Shown: piece by piece, positions 51,274-55,552 of the stretch
How the letters are laid out: every line of letters starts with the position of its first letter
Numbering within the stretch: the first letter of the stretch is position 1
Source of the DNA: an uncultured Collinsella sp.
Lineage (GTDB): Bacteria > Actinomycetota > Coriobacteriia > Coriobacteriales > Coriobacteriaceae
DNA: 55,552 nucleotides
Assembly: GCA_959026535.1 (NCBI GenBank)
Contig: CAUFMB010000010.1
Location: 1 to 55,552, forward strand
Direction: 5' to 3'
Notes under the pieces: model-generated
What the model was told of the DNA's origin: nothing
What the model saw: only the letters and a program-made list of their open reading frames with translations
Database searches by the model: none
Program-made: the position numbers and the translations under genes

Positions 51274-54200
51274 ATGGACGAGATGTTTGCCATTAAATGC
51301 CAAAACTGCGGCGGCCCCATGTATTCGCACCAGGCAAAGCGCAGCTTTGAGTGCGCCTATTGCGAAACGGTTACTCCGTGGCAAGCGGACGCCGGAGAGC
51401 CCAAGAGCGCCCTGGGTATCCGTCATACGCCGCTGACGGTGGTTGACGGGCTGCTCAAGCTCACACACGTCTCGCAGCTCGAGCGCCCAGAGGACCCGGA
51501 CTGGTATTTCTTCAATTCGCACTGGCGCAATCAGTCGGTTCTGGAGCATCTGCTGTGGGAGGACCGCGGCACGGCGCAGGAGTTCCAAGAGGCGACGCAT
51601 GTGAGCATTCCCTGTCCCTTCTGCGGCGCGTCCTTTGAGGGCGAGTCGACCCAACGCGTGTTTGAGTGCCCGTTCTGCGGCAATAAGATCGGCGTTGCCG
51701 ACCTGCTCAAACCCGGTACGTTTAGCAAACGCCTGACCATGGGCGTGGGTGCCGAATACGTTCCCGAACAGGGCGTCCCCTGTGAGATATCGCCGCAGCA
51801 GGCACGTGCCAACGCGCTGCAGCTGGTGCGTCAGTATCCCGATGCCTTTGCCGGGCACGATGTAGAAGACGCGATCCAAAACGACATGATGCTCTTCTAT
51901 TTCCCCATGGCGCTGGCGGACCTGCGCATGATGGCATCCTTCCCGGGCAAGGGCCTGAGCAAGGAGACCTTGGTGTACTACGAGGTGCTCGACTGGGCGT
52001 ATCCGCGGGCAAACTACCTGGACGTTCGTCTTATGGGCATTTTGGAGCCGTGGGACTTTGCCAAGGTTGGGCCGTTTGATCCCGCTATGCAGGAAGGTGA
52101 CTTCCGCGTCGTTTCTGTCGATGCGTCCACCAAGGACCAGGTGGTTATTGATAAGCTGGCGCTCGACGTTGCCGGCAACGATGCCGAGGCGGTGCTGGGG
52201 CTCAATAAAAAGAGCATCCGCGCCTGGGCGCGCAAGGCCCGCAAACATAAGGACGGCCTGGTGATGGTACCGGTCTACTTTGTCGATCGCCCGGCGTCGG
52301 ATAGCCGCGACGGCGAGCAGGTGCGCATCGCCGTAAACGGCCAGACGGGTCGCGCGGCCGCGGTGGTGTTTAGCGACAAGCGCGAGACGCATGTGGTGGC
52401 ACCGCTCAATCCCAACGTGATGCTGTCGAGTGAAAGCACCGTGCACGCCACGCCCATCGAGGTCAAATACGTTAAAACGCCGTTTCTATACCAGATCGTA
52501 CGCCGCGGAGGCGGCGAGCAGCCGCGTCAGGTGGCAGCGGCGGCCGAGGGTTCCTACCGTGAGGAGAAGCCCAAGCGCAAGGGCTTGTTTGGCGCGATAT
52601 TTGGTAAGCAGGGGAGTGGCGCTGGTTGGCGCTGTAGCGTGATGGCCGGGGATACGGGGCAGTTCGCAGGAGCGCGAGCTGCCCCGTTTTTTGTATTGCG
52701 GGGATATGACATCCGAATGGTCGTAGGGTTTCAGCTAAATGGCTATTTACTTGAGTTGATGAATGTTCAGTACCAACATTCCTTCTGCTGCAACAAGTTA
52801 ACCCTCGGGTCAATTTATGACATTGCTGATGTTGTTTATGGAGCAGCGTTCAAGTCTGCCTTGTTTAACGAGGAAAAGGTAGGGTATCCCCTAATCCGCA
52901 TACGTGATTTGAGTACCTTCTCTCCGCAGTATTGGACAAATGAGGCTCATCCAAAAAGGGTATTCGTACATCCTGGTGACGTTTTAGCGGGAATGGATGC
53001 CGAATTCACGCCATGTCTTTGGCAGGGTGAAATGGCTGTACTGAATCAGCGAGTTTGCCTGTTCGAGCCCGCTGCCAATTCGGGAGTTTCAAGAAGTTAT
53101 TTGCTTATGGCATTGAACCCATTGTTGGCTTTCATCCAGAACTACGCCTCTGGTACTACCGTCGCGCATATGGGAAAAGGCGATTTGGAAGCGTTGAACG
53201 TGCCTATTCCTGCAAGAGGAGACCTCGAGAGGTTTAATACTATTGCGGAGCCATTGAGAGAACAGATTGTTCAGAATTCGACACAGAACCGAAAACTGGC
53301 TGCTCTTCGTGACGCTCTTCTCCCCAAACTTATGTCGGGCGAGATCGACGTCTCAAGGGTCGATTTTACGCAGCTAAATAGCCATTTACTTCACTATGTA
53401 CAACGCGCCGTCCACACTGTGGCTATCGTACTCGACGAAAGGAACAGCGTGGAAACTGTCATCAATACCGTACTTTCGGAAATGCAGGGCCTTCTCGACC
53501 CACACCAGCTCAAACATCTAACCATTACGCTTAGACGGGTACTCGGACCGAAACAAACAGAGCCAGGGCAAGATCTGCTTGCGCTCTTTCTCACCGCTAA
53601 AGAGGTCGAGGGATGCTCTCCTAAAACCATTGCATACTATGAGGCAACCCTACGGCATATGAACACAGCGCTTGCTAAGCCCTATACCCAGGTTGAGAGC
53701 GACGACTTGCGCCGCTATCTCAATGATTACGAGGTGAAACGCGGTTCTAGTAAGGTCACAATCGATAATATACGTCGTATCATGTCGAGCTTCTTTTCGT
53801 GGCTTGAAGATGAGGATTACATTGTGAAAAGTCCTGTAAGGCGCATTCGTCGCGTCAAAACAGCTCAAGTAAACAAAGAGGTGCTTAGCGATGAGGAACT
53901 GGAGGTATTGCGAGACGCCTGTGAGTCCAAGCGAGATCTTGCCATCGTTGATCTACTCGCTTCGACGGGCATGCGTATTGGCGAACTTGTGCGACTCGAC
54001 AGGAAGGATGTCAATCTGCACGAGCGCGAATGCCTTGTAATGGGAAAGGGAAATAAGCAGCGCCCCGTTTACTTCGATGCGCGCGCTAAGCTTCATCTTA
54101 CGGAATATCTTTCGAGCCGTGCTGACAAGAGTCCTGCATTATTTGTCGCGCTCGATTCCTCAGCTCGACGTATTACGGTGGGGAGCATAGAGCTCCGTTT

Positions 54201-54405
54201 ACGTGACCTAGGCAGAAGTGCCGGTATCAACCGCGTTCATCCGCATAAGTTTCGCCGTACGCTTGCCACCCATGCAATCGACAAGGGAATGCCCATAGAG
54301 CAGGTGCAAAAGCTGTTGGGCCATGCGAAAATAGACACAACCATGTACTACGCCATGGTTAATCAGAGCAATGTGAAAGCTTCGCACAGGAAGTATTTGG
54401 AATGA
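51274..54405 (+). CDS. Zinc-ribbon protein whose frame runs on, without a stop, through an hsdS cassette into the recombinase
   Basis: The formal reading frame is 1043 codons, but three units are distinct. Residues 1-450 form a TFIIB-type zinc-ribbon protein: CQNCGG and CAYC near 9-30, CPFCGASF and CPFCGNKIG near 113-138, ending in RKGLFGAIFGK. A rho-independent terminator (52654-52692) lies inside the frame just after it. From about residue 488 an hsdS C-terminal cassette is read (to 53388), and from 53449 the recombinase, which has its own start. The zinc-ribbon gene seems to have lost its stop; in the +1 frame a TAG lies at about 52634. GC content falls sharply after 52700. GGAGG precedes ATG 51274. 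I doubt that a single 1043-residue protein is made. The role of the zinc-ribbon part is unknown. Confidence 0.6.
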   Translation: MDEMFAIKCQNCGGPMYSHQAKRSFECAYCETVTPWQADAGEPKSALGIRHTPLTVVDGLLKLTHVSQLERPEDPDWYFFNSHWRNQSVLEHLLWEDRGTAQEFQEATHVSIPCPFCGASFEGESTQRVFECPFCGNKIGVADLLKPGTFSKRLTMGVGAEYVPEQGVPCEISPQQARANALQLVRQYPDAFAGHDVEDAIQNDMMLFYFPMALADLRMMASFPGKGLSKETLVYYEVLDWAYPRANYLDVRLMGILEPWDFAKVGPFDPAMQEGDFRVVSVDASTKDQVVIDKLALDVAGNDAEAVLGLNKKSIRAWARKARKHKDGLVMVPVYFVDRPASDSRDGEQVRIAVNGQTGRAAAVVFSDKRETHVVAPLNPNVMLSSESTVHATPIEVKYVKTPFLYQIVRRGGGEQPRQVAAAAEGSYREEKPKRKGLFGAIFGKQGSGAGWRCSVMAGDTGQFAGARAAPFFVLRGYDIRMVVGFQLNGYLLELMNVQYQHSFCCNKLTLGSIYDIADVVYGAAFKSALFNEEKVGYPLIRIRDLSTFSPQYWTNEAHPKRVFVHPGDVLAGMDAEFTPCLWQGEMAVLNQRVCLFEPAANSGVSRSYLLMALNPLLAFIQNYASGTTVAHMGKGDLEALNVPIPARGDLERFNTIAEPLREQIVQNSTQNRKLAALRDALLPKLMSGEIDVSRVDFTQLNSHLLHYVQRAVHTVAIVLDERNSVETVINTVLSEMQGLLDPHQLKHLTITLRRVLGPKQTEPGQDLLALFLTAKEVEGCSPKTIAYYEATLRHMNTALAKPYTQVESDDLRRYLNDYEVKRGSSKVTIDNIRRIMSSFFSWLEDEDYIVKSPVRRIRRVKTAQVNKEVLSDEELEVLRDACESKRDLAIVDLLASTGMRIGELVRLDRKDVNLHERECLVMGKGNKQRPVYFDARAKLHLTEYLSSRADKSPALFVALDSSARRITVGSIELRLRDLGRSAGINRVHPHKFRRTLATHAIDKGMPIEQVQKLLGHAKIDTTMYYAMVNQSNVKASHRKYLE
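52654..52692 (+). terminator. Terminator inside the open frame after the zinc-ribbon part
   Basis: ACGGGGCAG (52654-52662) pairs with CTGCCCCGT (52679-52687), with extra inner CGC/GCG pairing, followed by a T-run to 52692. Most transcripts of the zinc-ribbon gene should stop here, before any stop codon in the frame. Confidence 0.8.
52736..52749 (+). repeat. Inversion site 1 (TAAATGGCTATTTA)
   Basis: First of four copies of a 14-base near-palindrome at hsdS junctions. The orientation is the same as site 3. It encodes LNGYL at the amino end of cassette A. Confidence 0.85.
53375..53388 (-). repeat. Inversion site 2 (inverted copy)
   Basis: TAAATAGCCATTTA here is the reverse complement of site 1. 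It encodes LNSHL at the carboxyl end of cassette A. On the reverse strand it shares 21 bases with site 3 (through TAGCTGCGT). Confidence 0.85.
53449..54405 (+). CDS. Tyrosine recombinase of the hsdS inversion system
   Basis: The protein (318 residues) is a phage-integrase-type recombinase. The core-binding SAM-like domain lies in residues 45-125 (GCSPKTIAYYEATLRHMN). The catalytic residues are visible: Arg in TGMRIGELVRL near 185, Lys in GKGNKQRPV, HKFRRTLATH (His-x2-Arg) near 270, the second His in LLGHAKIDTTMYY and the nucleophile Tyr just after. The GTG at 53449 is chosen for AAAGGA 6 bases upstream, although the frame continues from the upstream cassette. Its stop overlaps the hsdS amino half (ATGA), so expression is coupled. 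Recombinases of this size next to split hsdS genes invert specificity cassettes in streptococci and others. The sites flanking it support that role. Confidence 0.88.
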   Translation: METVINTVLSEMQGLLDPHQLKHLTITLRRVLGPKQTEPGQDLLALFLTAKEVEGCSPKTIAYYEATLRHMNTALAKPYTQVESDDLRRYLNDYEVKRGSSKVTIDNIRRIMSSFFSWLEDEDYIVKSPVRRIRRVKTAQVNKEVLSDEELEVLRDACESKRDLAIVDLLASTGMRIGELVRLDRKDVNLHERECLVMGKGNKQRPVYFDARAKLHLTEYLSSRADKSPALFVALDSSARRITVGSIELRLRDLGRSAGINRVHPHKFRRTLATHAIDKGMPIEQVQKLLGHAKIDTTMYYAMVNQSNVKASHRKYLE

Positions 54406-54869
54406 GCTGGACGCAAAAGACCTTGGGAGAGATTGTTAATCTAAAAAGGGGGTTTGACCTCCCTTCCAGCAGCAGGGTTGATGGCCCCTATCCGGTTTTC
54501 TCATCTTCGGGACAAACGGGCACGCATTCGGAAGCCGCCGTTAAGGGTCCATGCGTCGTAACTGGACGCTACGGAACTATTGGCCAAGTTTTTTTCTCTG
54601 ATGCAGCTTGCTGGCCATTAAATACGTCTTTGTACTCGACAGACTTTAAGGGCAATGATCCTAAGTTCGTTTATTACCTACTCAAAACTATTCCATGGCG
54701 AGACTACTTAACTGCAAGCGCCGTGCCGGGCATAAATCGCAATCACGTTCATCTATGCCCGGTCTGTGTTCCGGATCACGAAACACAGACCGCTATTTCT
54801 GGCGTCCTGGGTTTACTGGACAATAAAATTGAACTCAACACTAAGCTAAATGGCTATTTAGCTGCGTGA
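54402..54869 (+). CDS. hsdS: hsdS amino half, truncated at inversion site 3
   Basis: This is the first half of a type I restriction-modification specificity subunit: the amino target-recognition domain (WTQKTLGEIVNLKRGF; GPYPVFSSSGQTG; GRYGTIGQVFF) and the central helix (LGLLDNKIELNTKLNGYL). In the present orientation two codons (Ala Ala) and TGA follow site 3, because the cassette beyond is inverted. If the cassette flipped, the frame would run on into LEELFDLIF and make a full-length HsdS. As it stands the product has 155 residues and one recognition domain, so it is probably inactive or acts as a half-subunit. ATG overlaps the recombinase stop. Confidence 0.85.
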   Translation: MSWTQKTLGEIVNLKRGFDLPSSSRVDGPYPVFSSSGQTGTHSEAAVKGPCVVTGRYGTIGQVFFSDAACWPLNTSLYSTDFKGNDPKFVYYLLKTIPWRDYLTASAVPGINRNHVHLCPVCVPDHETQTAISGVLGLLDNKIELNTKLNGYLAA

Positions 54870-55552
54870 GGTTAACCTCTGAAACATCAATCTCGCCCGA
54901 CATGAGTTTGGGGAGAAGACTATCGCGAAAAACAGCAAGCTTTCGAGCTTCAATCTTACTCATGACATACTGATCAATAATCGGCTGCATAAGCTGAGTT
55001 TGGCTTAGAAGAATATTTTCAGGTGGAATAACAACTTCGGACTCTGCCAACGCGCTGCGTTTGATATGCCCCATTGTCGTTGCACGATCTTTGGCAAGCA
55101 TAATAAATCGTGCTAAATGATGTTTGGTCCAGCCATAATAGAACCAGCTTGGATACGCAGAAGAAGTCACTTTAAATAGATGCTGATTTAGACCGGCGTT
55201 CCCGCCCGCCCAAAAATCCAGCAATAGGGTCCCGGACCAAGAGAAAATGAGGTCACCGTCGTGAACCTTAGCGCTATCGACAATGCCACTCTTGCAACGC
55301 TCGGCATCGCTTCCGCAAAAGCCTTGTCCCAGTTCGCGAATCTTCAGCACGGGTAGACCTTCATCTCCAGTGTCTGGGCGGAACTTTTGCATTGCAAGTC
55401 CGTTTTTATAGTCAGCAATGTCCAGCAAAGAAGCGGTATCCCAATCAGAACCCGCGTCGTCTATTAAACGTTGAAAGATCAAGTCAAACAGTTCTTCTAA
55501 ATAGCCATTTAGCTTAGAGTTTGCTTGCTGCTTTGCATATATCGCGTCAAGT
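54841..55552 (-). CDS. hsdS: hsdS on the minus strand, joined to cassette B (start beyond window)
   Basis: Read on the minus strand, the frame enters from beyond the right edge (LDAIYAKQQANSKLNGYLEEL, split by site 4), continues with a carboxyl target-recognition domain (WDTASLLDIADYKNGL; LPVLKIRELGQGF; VHDGDLIFSWSGTLLLDFW; AKDRATTMGHIKRSALAE) and the conserved ARKLAVFRDSLLPKLMSG, and ends NLTQLNSHLA with TAG at 54843-54841. At least 237 codons are visible with no stop. This is the complete carboxyl half now attached to another amino half, not the one at 54402. Cassette B lies between sites 3 and 4. The 3' end overlaps the plus-strand amino half by 29 bases across site 3. Confidence 0.85.
   Translation of the reverse strand, partial: LDAIYAKQQANSKLNGYLEELFDLIFQRLIDDAGSDWDTASLLDIADYKNGLAMQKFRPDTGDEGLPVLKIRELGQGFCGSDAERCKSGIVDSAKVHDGDLIFSWSGTLLLDFWAGGNAGLNQHLFKVTSSAYPSWFYYGWTKHHLARFIMLAKDRATTMGHIKRSALAESEVVIPPENILLSQTQLMQPIIDQYVMSKIEARKLAVFRDSLLPKLMSGEIDVSEVNLTQLNSHLA
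54847..54860 (+). repeat. Inversion site 3
   Basis: TAAATGGCTATTTA, same orientation as site 1. It is flanked on the left by AAGC, which in one direction encodes Lys-Leu of KLNGYL and in the other supplies Ala and the stop after NSHL. Confidence 0.85.
55498..55511 (-). repeat. Inversion site 4 (inverted copy)
   Basis: TAAATAGCCATTTA, orientation opposite to site 3. With site 3 it shares 19 bases (AAGCTAAATGGCTATTTAG on the matching strand). The two bound a cassette of about 665 bp. Confidence 0.85.

Larger units (their letters stand above)
52736..53388 (+). pseudogene. hsdS: Silent hsdS C-terminal specificity cassette (cassette A)
   Basis: This is a type I restriction-modification specificity half without its own start. 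It opens with LNGYLLELMNVQ at site 1, goes through a target-recognition domain (GSIYDIADVVYG; YPLIRIRDLSTF; VFVHPGDVLAGMD; NYASGTTVAHMGKGDLEALN), the conserved helix (NRKLAALRDALLPKLMSG) and ends in DFTQLNSHL at site 2. In frame, site 1 could join to the KLNGYL end of the amino half at 54402 to make a full HsdS. Here the sequence upstream is the zinc-ribbon gene, so it is probably a stored variant. It is not decayed: no stop interrupts it. Confidence 0.8.

Overview
The window is GC-rich bacterial DNA from a strict gut anaerobe, most likely Collinsella or a close relative in the Coriobacteriia. The support is the GC-rich codon use, a [FeFe]-hydrogenase, a superoxide reductase, formate-tetrahydrofolate ligase and the overall protein character. 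The genus is an inference from recognition, not from a marker gene. I see no rRNA, tRNA or CRISPR array.

Layout. 1-2.6 kb: a DEAD-box RNA helicase with a long Arg/Gly-rich tail. 3.0-9.1 kb: a tightly packed operon for a NuoF/GltD-type flavin reductase, a [FeFe]-hydrogenase, a substrate-binding lipoprotein and a permease-ATPase fusion. 9.2-13.2 kb: a CPBP protease, a YgiQ-like radical SAM protein and a YoaK-like membrane protein. 13.3-14.6 kb: an AT-richer patch with a decayed ABC ATPase and a LURP-one-like protein. 14.6-18.5 kb: lactaldehyde reductase FucO, an M42 peptidase and an HTH-HipA-like kinase fusion. 18.5-22.5 kb: mnmA and cysK facing away from an Rrf2 regulator, then a small membrane protein and a TrpR-like YerC protein. 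22.7-29.5 kb: an AddB/AddA repair nuclease pair. 29.7-31.5 kb: a DUF3284 protein and an AT-richer MFS transporter. 31.7-39.2 kb: dnaE and a SWIM-SNF2 helicase. 39.2-45.9 kb: a superoxide reductase, a NAD-synthetase-like protein that appears catalytically dead, ruvCAB behind a LexA-type box, and fhs. 46.0-51.0 kb: two membrane-anchored proteins, a small Cys-rich protein and a CDF cation transporter. 51.3-55.5 kb: a zinc-ribbon protein followed by a site-specific inversion system made of hsdS half-genes, a tyrosine recombinase and four inverted copies of a 14-bp site.

The hsdS locus is the most striking system. The site occurs at 52736, 53375, 54847 and 55498, alternating in orientation and bounding two C-terminal specificity cassettes. 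In the orientation seen, the plus-strand hsdS amino half (54402-54869) stops just after the site, while the cassette is joined to a second amino half coming in on the minus strand from beyond the right edge. Flipping the cassette would swap which half is completed. This is the logic of phase-variable type I restriction-modification. The hsdM and hsdR genes are not in the window.

A second theme is a set of short palindromic repeats between genes. Their stems differ from one element to the next, but most carry a similar GGGAC(A/G)G-like core. They include a perfect 40-bp inverted repeat between dnaE and the SNF2 gene and a long palindrome at 48223-48362.
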